From Psococerastis gibbosa (lineage: Eukaryota > Arthropoda > Insecta > Psocodea > Psocidae): a DNA stretch of 64,000 nucleotides. The position numbers were made by a program, and so were the translations under genes. The notes under the pieces are model-generated. The model made no database searches. It worked only from the letters and a program-made list of their open reading frames with translations, and was not told the DNA's origin. Of this stretch, positions 1 to 11,200 are shown piece by piece. The stretch spans positions 51,147,469-51,211,468 of the forward strand of contig OZ020485.1 in the NCBI GenBank assembly GCA_963971405.1. Reading direction: 5' to 3'. Every line of letters begins with the position of its first letter. Position 1 is the first letter of the stretch.

Positions 1-650
1 AAACAATTGAATTATCTTCAGCTATATTTTTGGTGGGTTTCTTCATTTTTTCTGCCTTAGATTTAGACAAATTATTTGTAATCCTTAATACATTAATTCA
101 AAATATTAACACTTGTTTATTTCTTGGGCGATGTGTGTTTATATTTTCTATGTATATTTGATACGGCAGCGTCGCGTCAGTTCAGTTGTTTAGCATTGCC
201 AACATCACAATTTAAAAATTCTGAAATTTGCTTTTCATTTATTTTAAACAATTGAATTAATCCCATCGCGTGACATGGTATTTAATTAACCCAGGTATTA
301 TAATCGCCATTATCAGGCTGCAGAATGTCTAGTAGGAAACGCATCATGATGTAAGTGTAGAGAAGGAGACGCTCAGTTATGAATTTCCGTGACGTCATGC
401 TGTGTTATAAAACCCGTGCAGTGAATAGCACTGGGGAGTGTCACAAGACATACACTACTACTACAGTGTGATGGGGTAAATACGGTTCTGGGCTCATTGA
501 TTAGTAGGGAATGTTGTTTATTTCATACGTCACATCACACTGCAGTCGTTCAATTGCCGTGTTACTGCAGTCGAATAAATGTCAGGCCGTGGCGACTGAA
601 CCCTACACTACAAGGCTTCGCCTATTTCCGGAAGCTTGCAAATACAATAC
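1..650. other. Upstream sequence, no gene recognised
   Basis: No coding exon is recognisable. The exact 14-mer AAACAATTGAATTA occurs at 1 and again at about 246, which could be a target duplication or chance in AT-rich DNA. Around 391-412 a GACGTCA (CRE-like) motif precedes TATAAAA, and AATAAA lies near 574. This could be a promoter or a decayed solo LTR, but no paired termini with a convincing target duplication were seen. The missing neuroglian signal-peptide exon was looked for here and not found. Confidence 0.3.
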
Positions 651-689
651 AATAAATAAAAATTAGTGTTTTAATAAAACTTGTTGTAA

Positions 690-835
690 TAAACTAGGGT
701 TAACAAATCGTTAAGAATTTAACTTTGTCAAAGAAACCCACTAGTGTTAGACAATTTATACTTTTACGTTTTATACTAACAGTCTAGTTAATTTCTTAAC
801 GATTATTTGGGTTTTAATAACTCTAGTTATAGTCC
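690..835. repeat. Small palindromic repeat (family G)
   Basis: The left part (ACTAGGGTTAACAAATCG...) and right part (...AACGATTATTTGGG...CTCTAGT) are imperfect inverted copies around GTTAAGAA/TTCTTAAC. A related sequence occurs in the opposite orientation near 43,850-43,915 (GACAAAGTTAATGTCTTAACGA...CTCTAGTTATT). The structure suggests a small MITE; the family is not known to me. Confidence 0.4.
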
Positions 836-2042
836 AATACAATACAGTTCATTACATTAGAATTTCATTACTACTTAATAATGGTGCCGGGCTCTTACCC
901 ATGCGCAGCTTATAAGAAATGGCGAGAATTGCTAATTAATTGCCAAAATTACTTAAATACCATTTCATATGGAAAGCTTTCTACACTATTAGTCAGGCCC
1001 TAACACAGTAACTTAACTACCTGCATCTCACTATTTGACGATGTTACTTTTTACTTTCTATATGTAATGATTGTATAATCTTAGTATATATTTATTATTA
1101 CTGCACTGTGATACGCCTTGGGTCTGGACTTTGGGGTACATCACGAGCATAGATTAACAGGGATTGTTGACAAGGATTTTATTGAATGTCAACGGTACAG
1201 TAGTGCAGTATGCAATGACTCACCACTATATACTACATCGAGCCGATGACCACAGTATGAGTCTACTGCTCAGCGGCTGGTGTAGCCTATTTTTGGACAA
1301 TGAATGGAGCCCCTTCTCAGGTGTGGCTTGGGCTTAAGTGGAAGCACCTGTTTTTGGGTGCCTATGAGACATACTGTTAATATAATGTAATGCAACACTG
1401 TAGATAGTACCCCGGAAAGGCATACATCTTATATTACTTACATTATAATAACTCATCATTTTTAAAATTTGAATATATTACATGTATGTGCCACCCTCAC
1501 GCGCTCCAGCTTGAGGGGGCACAGTTTTTGACATAATGCTTTTGCAAAACCATGTCAAAACACACGAAATATCTATCTATCTTATTTTATTAGCGTTCTA
1601 CCGTTTTTTTTTAAATGTTATCCTTAATTATAACGTCAGTATGATTGTGTAATGAAGTTTTATTTCATAGATTCTCAGCATGTGAGGGAATTATACGTAG
1701 AAGGCAATTTGTCCAATTTTCGTGATATATGTCGGAGGGTCCAGTTGTATTAAAAAATTGATGGATGGCTAGGCAGGAATCGATTTTAGGAAATCCGTTT
1801 TTATTTCTTCCGAAGCGGAAAGATGGCAATGTTTATTGAGTTACAAGTTACGTGCCAAATTAATTTTGACATCCTGACACCAAACAGTCCAAATTATGGC
1901 CTCATACTTACCCCTTATGTCCTGCACCTGACCGTAGTGAAACATTGGTGAATTGAAACGCATGGCCGTTCAGTTTGGGGTTGTGTTGTTCATTGCAGTC
2001 TCTAATTATTAATTGCCTATTATTACATTGTGTCCTTTGCAG
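836..2042. other. Intron or flanking sequence, nothing recognised
   Basis: AT-rich sequence with no coding similarity that I can support. It ends in a good splice acceptor (TGTCCTTTGCAG) immediately before the first visible neuroglian exon, so it is probably the 3' part of a long 5' intron. Confidence 0.5.
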
Positions 2043-2288
2043 TTCAATCGCCGCCACGCATCATGAAGCAGCCCCCGACCGACGAACTTCTCTTCCAAGT
2101 GGTTACGCAACAGAACGAAAACGACCGGCCGTTCATCGTCGAGTGTGAAGCCGAAGGCGTGCCGGAACCCACCTACCGCTGGGTCAAGAACGGCAAGCCA
2201 TTCGAGTACCAGGTTTACGACAACCGAATGTCTCAGCAGCCGGGGCGAGGAACCCTCGTCATTACCTCACCCAGGGACGAGGACCTCG
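2043..2288 (+). CDS. Nrg: Neuroglian exon: N-terminus of mature protein and most of Ig1
   Basis: Acceptor TTTGCAG ends at 2042 and donor CTCG|GTAAGT starts at 2289. It enters and leaves in phase 1. It encodes PPRIMKQPP...ELLFQV, the first Ig cysteine (FIVECEAEG), KNGKPFEY and GRGTLVITSPRDEDLG, all collinear with insect neuroglian. The signal peptide must come from an earlier exon. A partial copy of this exon lies just inside the next intron. Confidence 0.92.
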
Positions 2289-5200
2289 GTAAGTAACAAG
2301 TCAGAGTCCACCTACAGCTGCGTCAAGAACGGCAAACCGTTCGAGTACCAGGTGTTCGACGGTAATTTGGTACCACTTACTGTTCGCCCAGAAAAGTTTA
2401 CAAATGCACAATAGACATTCCCTAATGCCTTCCAAAGTCCCGACTCCCCATGCAAAGAAAAACATTTTCACATTGAGTTCTAATGCGAGTACTAATTGAT
2501 TACATTGATTTCTTTATATTATGGAGAAGTCTTTTGAAATATTGTATCTATCAGACCTAAATACTAATACCAGCAAATTGAAATTTATTTCTCTCGTAAC
2601 TACTTTTCATATATGGTAGCTACAGAGTACAAATTGTTAATTTACCTGAAGTGAAGACGTCTAGTGATAAATACGCGGAGTCTCTCCTTGGGCATTTGGT
2701 ACTTACTTACTTACTTACTTACTAGCCAACGCCCACCCTTGGTATTTCGGCCATTTGGTGACGCGCTGACCAGTAGCGACGTGCTATATTTTCGAATTCG
2801 TCTTCATTTGTCGGCGTGTGGTCGATCGCCGGGCATGACGCGAGGTGTTCAGCGTCCATCCGGGGGTGTCCACATAGGTCGCATGCGCAGGAATCGCGGA
2901 CTCCAATGCGGTTGAGGTGAGCAGCGAGGTAGTCATGGCCCGTCGTGGTCCTGAACGCCGCAACACTGATGGCCCTGGGTAGACTGTGTGGGATTGGATT
3001 GGCATTTGGTAATGACCATCAAGCTCTAATATTTATTCTTGTCGTAGAGTGTCCAAGCTAAACATATCATACTTTCATCACATTCGTCGAGTATTCTTGA
3101 CGTCTTTTTTCCTTTATATTTTTGTTGATTTTATACCTCGACGGACTCCTTGAATTTGTTATATCAGAATTGAAGCACATCTGACAATAAATCACTAATA
3201 TAACTTTCAACTTCACCCCTCTTCCTTAAATAGTTCGCAAAGGTTTAAGATCATCATTTGGGCCTGCTAGTGAATTTGCTTGCCTTACCAAACAGTTTAT
3301 GCGGAAATGTTGCTTCAGCTTCAGTTTGGCCTTCCATCTTCCTCTTACTAGGCCTGCTTCCTTTGGGAAGACTTACCACTTTTTTCTGTAGTCTGAATGC
3401 TCTTAAGGCGCCCATTTCACTGACCGGCTAGGGCTATTTACAAAAACAGTGACGTGGTAGCAGACATTCAAGACTTCGGCGGGGTTTCTACCGACCTCGC
3501 ATTGCAGAATTGACGGAAATGTTTATTTTCCTCTATGCCATAGTTAAAATTGATCAATGATCATACAGTAAAATCACAAACAAACTAAAATTAAAAAATG
3601 GCGTCATGGGGATATGCTAAGTACAAACATTTTAATAGATTTCTATAAAAAGAAAAATTCTAATTTCCGTCAATGTCATTTGCATTCTGCAATGCGACGT
3701 CGGTGGAAACGTCACCAAAGTCTTGAATGTCTGCTACCACGTCACCGTTTTTGTAAATAGCCCTAGCCTGTCGGTGGAATGGGCACCTAACGTCGAAGTT
3801 AACTGTCTTCTTTCAAGTTGATCCATTTTATAATACATAAATATAGTGAGAAGAAAATTTTATAAATTTCTCAAATTCAAGAAAAGAACTAATAATATTT
3901 ATAACAATAAATATCGCTTTGATTTTGTTCTATGATGACCATAAAACCGTTATACTAACGCGGTGCTACAGTAGTTGAAGACAATTAACCAACATTCAGA
4001 AAATTTTAATTTTAATTTTGACATTGGAGCATTAAATTCGTAGAAAGTGCAACAGATCGACAATTTTAGCTAAGGCGGAGTTTCCATTGACCTCGTATTT
4101 GAACGTCAGCGTGATATTGACGTGGTAGCAGACATTAAAGGCAGTCTAAAAATGTCTGCTACCAGGTCAATATCAAATACGAGGTCAATGGAAACCCCGC
4201 CTAAATAAATATGCAATGTCCACTTGTGACCTTAATGCATTAAATTTAGAATGGAACCCCCATAAATTTTGTGTATGCAAACACATGCAAAGTAGTTCTT
4301 TCTGATTTGAAAATGCAGCATAGGAAATTTGCGTGGGGAGGCGGAACTTTGGAAGGCATTACGGGAATGTCTATTGTGCATTTGCAAACTTTTCTGGGCG
4401 AACAGTAGGGTGTGCCAGAAAGGCAAACTGTAGGAATACCAGGGATACCTTGGTAAGTTAGGATAATCTCTGGTGTGTTGGGCTTGTGTCCCGATACCTT
4501 TCGAGGGAAAAGAGTAAGAACTGTTTCCCCAGACTTTGAAAGCTGCTATCAGATGATGGAACAGGAGAATCCTGGCTAATCGATTTAAAAGTGAACTTTC
4601 TTACGTTTCATCGGTATATTCATACCTTGTATATACACTTGGAATATCGTATCGTGGAGGCTCAGTAGCAATTTGTGCAATTGAAAATTTGAATTTGTAA
4701 ATGTACCCATGTTTTTTTTTTTTTTTTTAGTACTCCCTGGACAAGGAGCATATATTACAAAAATACAGCATGTCCATTATGACCCAATATTACCAATGCC
4801 CGTTATCCCGAATTGTCCTGTTCCATTATCGGCTTCCCCCGGTGTGAAACATAAAGTCAGCCTCATCAAGCTTGGCTAGAAAACAAACGCTTCGTTTCCT
4901 ATTTAGCTCTTTCCCCAGTTTATAATAAAAGAATTCGCTGTCTGATAATTTGAAATGTACTGTATGTTTATGAACTGTATTGAAAATAGTGTTAAGTGTC
5001 GTGTGGGTGGAGAAGAAGGCCGTGGAGGTAGATTAATGGAATGTCAATTGATATCCGGCCATCAGTCATGCTAATGACACGACTCATGCCTTTGTTGTCA
5101 ATGCGGGGCGCCTTCAGTTTAACTCTTTACCTAATTGTCTGATGGTTGCAGACCGCAGGGACGTATTTACAAAAAAGGGAGCACTGCTCTAATTCACTGT

Positions 5201-8200
5201 AGTTAGTGCACTATGCAAAGACATTGAATGGGAAAGAACCTATACTGTATGATCAGGAATTGAATAAAACCGAAAAAAACGGAGTTTCTTCGATTTTATT
5301 TATGTATGCTTGTGGAATTATTGGGACAAGCCAAGTGCTTAGGCCGTTATAATCGCTGGTCCAACAGTAACTGTGTTTCCTATACTTAGTTTATGAATCG
5401 CAAGGTTTCTTTCACAGACATGATAACCAACTTTTGTCACGGAGGTAGCAAACACCAAATTTACAGAGGCTACCGAGCAAGCCAAAATCCTGATGTTCTC
5501 TGACGGGCTGCTCAGCAATAATTAAGTTGTGCAATTTTGTTACCATCTTTCCCATGTATTAGTGGCATAAGCTTCACTACATTTCTGATGTATGTCAACA
5601 CTGTTTTCTTGTCTGCAGGGCAGTACCAGTGCCTGGCGACCAACGAGTGGGGCACCGCGACTTCCAACTCAGTATTTGTCCGCAAGGCGGAGCTCAACTC
5701 GTTCAAGGAAGAGCCCGCAGCCATGATGGACGCCAATGAGGGCGAGCCCTTCAAGTTGACATGCCAGCCGCCAGATGGCTGGCCCAAACCGCGCGTCTAC
5801 TGGCTCATTCAGGTATTCCCGGTGGATTTGAACTGTGCAAGTCTTGAGAAGGGAAGCAAATGATGTAATTGTTTTTCCTATACGAAAGAGCTCAAAAGGC
5901 AGTCAATAGTCAGTGAAATCTTGGATGAGTCTTTGACATGTGTTAGGGAGATTTCAACGGCGACCTACTTCTACTTCCGGAAAATTTCTTCGTAACTTTT
6001 GGGTTACAGCCAGGCAGTAGAAGAAGAGAAATAGGTACAGCTGAAGGCTAGTCCCATTGTAATTACGTTATGCTGTAAGCGTTTCGATAAATAGCGCGGA
6101 CTTTTATGGACAGAACTTGATTGCTTCATTGAGTAAAACAAAATAGATATGAAAATAGGAACAGGCTGACCTCACTGTACGCTTAATAAGAGTTGATGAG
6201 AAGTGTTCTAAGCAGGACATCTCCCCGGCCCCCATTTCTCACATAATCCCTACTCGCGTTGACATCTTATTGAAATTGAATACTTTTGTCAGATCTGCTC
6301 TTACCTCCTATATCAGATGAAAACGTTTGCCATGGACAAAATTGAAAAAATTAAAACAGTCTCACTTACAACAGGAGAAATTGCAGGTATGAATAATTTA
6401 TTTTCTGAGAAGGTATTATAATTCAATTATGGCAAACCTTTCAAATACAGTTTCGGTTTCAGTTGCTACTGACGGTTAAGAGACGGAAACTAACATACTT
6501 CGGTCTTGTGATGTTTTCAGCAGTCTCCAAAATCCGAATAGCCATGATGACGAATCTTCGCTGGGAGAGGCATATAAAGTAGAAGGAACCCTGCAGGGCA
6601 CCGTCATGCATTGGATCATGATGGTGCCGTCTAGCACTGGTTGGACACGATTCGCCAGAAAAAAATATGATAAACTCACACAAGTCCTCGAAAGCAGATT
6701 TTATGCAACGCATAATTAACTTTCTATGACTTATGAGGGTTTCTTTCTGTGCCCCAACATTACGTTGTCCTTCTAACTTTCTGTTTATTTGGCATTGTTG
6801 CAGAATTCTGTTGGAGGTATCAGGACCATCAACAACACACGGATGACCCTCGACCCCGAGGGCAACCTCTGGTTCTCAAACGTGACCCGCCTCGACGCCT
6901 CCGACGACTTCACGTACACTTGCGCGGCCGCCTCGTCCTTTCGAAAGGAGTACAAGATCGGCAACAGTGTGTTTCTCAACGTGGTAGCCACTGGTGCCTC
7001 TGCCGGCCAAAATAAGCACCCGCCCGTCAAGCAGTATGTCTCCAGGAAGAACTTTGTCGCCCTCATGGGCAAGCCGGCCGAGCTGTATTGCATCTATGGT
7101 GGAACGTGAGTTGAAAATATATTGGGTACAGGTTGATAGTGGAACAGATGGACTAGAGGGCAATACAAATGTAAATAAAACAGTAAAACCCCAGGTGGGC
7201 AATGATGAGAGACATCGCGTAATTTCCTATATGTGTAAAGTAGTGATGATCATACACAAACAGAAGAATGGGCTGTGGACGATTAGAAAGAGTACTTGAA
7301 AACGTTTCGCAATCTTGAGCGGCACTTCCTAGACATCAATATGGGAGTGATGGGACATTCGCTTCCCACGTATGTATGTATTTGTGTATTTATGTATTTA
7401 TTAATATGTGGAAAAAAACGCAGCAGGTGACTCCAGAACAAAAAATACGTTTTGAGCGCTAGAATGTCCCATCTCTCTAGTACTTACTTGATTTCTAAGA
7501 ATGTATCTCGGAAGCTTACTAGCAACTGTTTGAGCAAGGGAAACATATGAAAAACAACTTTTGTTTTGTTACTTTTTTGTTCTATTACTAAGCCAACCTA
7601 GCGGAGTTAGGCCTATAAAGCCCTCTCTTACACTCCACTAGGAAAGCCCGGGACCGCCTGCTTTACAAGCCCTCCGAAGCATGGCCAGTAAATGTAGCAA
7701 GTGTGGGACTCGAACCAACAACTTTTCGGGTGAAAGTCGGAGTCTGGACCACTACTCTACATGTCCTGAATGTAAATTGACCGGTACGAGGGAACCCGTT
7801 CATGCTTTCCTATTTAACAATTAGGATTGTACTGTAATAGTTCCTTCGTAAATAATTGTCTTAGGGTTAAATCTAGGTTTCGGTTTTAATTTCTAGTTTC
7901 CCTATCCCAAAGCAATGAATTGAACGTTGGGACGATTGTATAGTCAAGGATGGGCAGAGCAATATAGCACGATACAAAACAGTAATTGTGGCAGAGTATG
8001 CTACGCTATGCATTGGGGAATGAATTATTTCTTACAAAAATTATTTTTTGTTCAAAACCAAATCGTTATTTGGGATAGCCACTGGTTCGGTTTTGTTGCT
8101 CTATTTAACACCTAAAACACAACTCAAGTAATCGATAAAATGGTTCCACAGAAAATTATTTTTCACAAATTGTTCATGAAAATTGAGTATTTTTTTATTT

Positions 8201-11200
8201 TTTTTGTTCCCAGAACCTAACTATCGAGGGGCTTAGTGAGTTTTGTTGAAAAGAAATCATTGGAGCAGTTTTTGAGAAATAATTTTTTTTAGGTTTTTGT
8301 AGCTATGATTTCTGTGAACCTTCATGCCAAATTTCATGGAAACCCACCGAGTAGTTTGCCCACAAATCGACGGACAGACATTTCGAAAAAAACACTTTTT
8401 GTGTTCCTGGTACCTCACAACGTGTAAATCCACTTAAATCTCAAAATGGAAAATTTCGACGATCACTAAGCTTTCCTTATACTACGTATAAGTGAGAAAC
8501 CAAAAACAATGGAAAACTACAGAATTACCTGCTGTGATCGGTGGGTCAGTTCCCAATTATTTCTTGTGCTCATGCCCAAGGCCGTAGCCAAGGGGGGAGG
8601 GGGTTCGTGGGGTTCAACCCCCCCCCCCCTCCCCCTGAAATGAAATGGCTTGACACTGGATAGAATCGGATTTTGAGAGGAAAAATGGAAACTACTAAGT
8701 AATATCCAATTAAATTTCTGAAACCCCTCGAAAAAAAATACTGGCTGCGGCCTTGCTCATGCCAAATAACAATACAAATTAAATGACCTTGGGTCACAAC
8801 GGCAGATATCATTCATTATCCGAGGGTGGAACTGCGGATTACAATCAGACCAGCTTAATTTTCGGTTTGACTTACGGTCACTACGGCGGAATCGTCGATT
8901 GACTGGGCCGCAGATGTTCATCTTACCCGCCTGGTTGCAACCCTCCATCTCGGTCAAATTTACTTTGTCCACCTTTGCCATGTCCTTTGACATTTTCCCC
9001 TACATTTCACCACTACCATATCGCTCTACTTAGCTTATGGTTAGGCGCCATATTTTATTATAATTAACGTTGGGGTTAGCACTCGTTGCGCCATGGTGGA
9101 GACCAAACTTCAAAACGCGTTCTCTTCCAATTTTCTAACGTCTGTTTATGGTTTGTCTTTTTTCGATCGGCAGTCATAGATATGGGAAGGACAGTGATGT
9201 TAGGCTGTAGACAAGCTAAGTGCATTGGTATCTTTTTATTTGATATATTTTCAACCTTTTATGAGACAGATTGAAATTGATAACGTTATCTGAATGCAGT
9301 TGCTGCTGATATGGAGAGGAAGAGTAATGTAATGATGGTGTAAGAAGTGGCGTTGATTGAGACTGATGAGGTCGTTCCCTTTCCTCAATTGGGTGTCCGC
9401 CTGTGGGCGTCTCAACTACACACGCACTCTCTCATGAAAGGATCCACGCACACACTCTTTACGTCTTCAGTTCGAATACTCAACGAGTCATTTTTTATAT
9501 AAGAACTAGCGTTGATTGAGAGTGCGTTCCCTTTACCTAATTGGGTGTTGACCTGTAGGCGTCACAACTATGTACGCACTGTGTCATCCTCACACTTGCA
9601 ACGGCTCGGGTTCGAATCCCCAAGCTGGTCAAATTTAATTTGGAGCTCGATAATAAATTCACAACTATTTATTTATATTTAGCGTACTGCCCTCGTGCCT
9701 TCTGGGCTTCTCTCTCTGAGCGATATTCTTTGTTAATTGCTTGTTAGTTTCCTTCTCGGATCTATTGCTATTGCTACCTCAGTGGCTGAAGTTGCTTATG
9801 TGTAAGTTAACGTTTTAATCTGAACTGGATACTTATTTACATGTGATTCTTTTGTTGTGTTCTATTTCTTTGGTTGCATCAGTTCTAAAAAAAAGAAAAT
9901 CTGTCGGACTTATGTATTTTCAAGCTGTAACCAGTAAATTCCTCATCCTGATTAATGTGTGTGATATATCCCTCCCTCCACTTGTGATTCCTCTGGTAGC
10001 AGTCCTACTCTTCTGACATGATCCTCAATCCGGTTCCTCTCTTCCTAGGTCTTCCCCTTGTTCTAATTCTTCTTCTTCTAGCCAATAGCCAATTTCGTCT
10101 CGCTCCCTTGCAGTTATCCTTTCGCTTTACGTGTCCGAACCATTGGCTCACTTCATTTACAATGCTATCCCTTCTTGTTCTTATTTAATTCATATAGTCG
10201 TTAAAGCAGCCATTCTATGGGTTCTTAAATATGCCCTACGGTTGTTTGATGCGAGACGTGAATGTCGCGGCGAAGCGCAGCCGGTCGGCCGCATACTAAT
10301 GCAGGTGCGCGTGCTTTTGATCCCGTCATGCGACGTTTCCGCCCGTCTGTAATACACTCTAATGAATCACTTTTATATGCCCATCGATTGCAGCTCATGT
10401 GCCATGCATTGTTATTAGAGCGCTGGGGTTAGATATTAACTATCGAAGGTCTTTGGTTCGAATCCGAATAACACACGACGTTCCTGACCCTGCTATACAC
10501 TATTTAAAGGATGACTTCAATAGTGCAGCCTGGAGTTTGGCTCTTAATATCAGCGGTCGTGGGTTTGAATATAATGCAACAATTCAAAAAATTAGTAGCT
10601 TTACGTAAGGTTTACTTGCACGCGACCAGCAACTCTTGCCACTGGTATAGCAAACACGAAATTTAGAACCAGGTATGCCGCTGAACAGAGAGGTATCACG
10701 ACGAAGCATGTTCCAAAAAATAAAATTTACAACTTACCGGCTGTTACTTAGTAGTTCTAACAGAGACCAGTGCCGCAGACTTGTGTGGAGTAAGGGAAGC
10801 ACACCCATCCGACTGAGCGACCGCATGACGCAGGGCGACTACAGAGGAGTTCCACGTGGTCTTCATCTAGAATGTCTCTCTGGCCTCTCTGGAACAACCG
10901 TCTTCTGCATTACATGTTTCAGTTTCTTTACAGGCCACTGTCCCAGACTGTGTGGAGCAAGGGAAGCACACCCATTCGACTGAGCGACCGTATGACGCAG
11001 GGCGACTACAGAGGAGTTCCACGTTGTCTTAATCTAGGATGTCTCTCTGGCCTCTGGAACAACCGTCTTCTGCATTACATGTTTCAGTTTCTTTACAGGC
11101 CACTGCCCCAGACTGTGTGGAGCAAGGGAGGCACGCCCATTCGACTGAGTGACCGTATGACGCAGGGCCACTACGGCAAGAGCTTGGTTATCCAGCACGT

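Noticed and set aside
270-612. Possible solo LTR with TATAAAA and AATAAA
   Set aside because: No matching terminal repeats, target duplication or internal coding were seen. Kept only as an unidentified stretch.
3406-4201. Repeated palindromic blocks with a constant core, superficially array-like
   Set aside because: Spacing is irregular, ends are flanked by TA, there are no spacers or cas genes, and the host is an animal. They are MITEs, not CRISPR.
10934-11022. Copy 2 of the Ig3 exon as a mutually exclusive exon
   Set aside because: It has an acceptor but no donor, and it lacks the second Ig cysteine and HYGKSLVIQ. At most it could act as an alternative acceptor extension.
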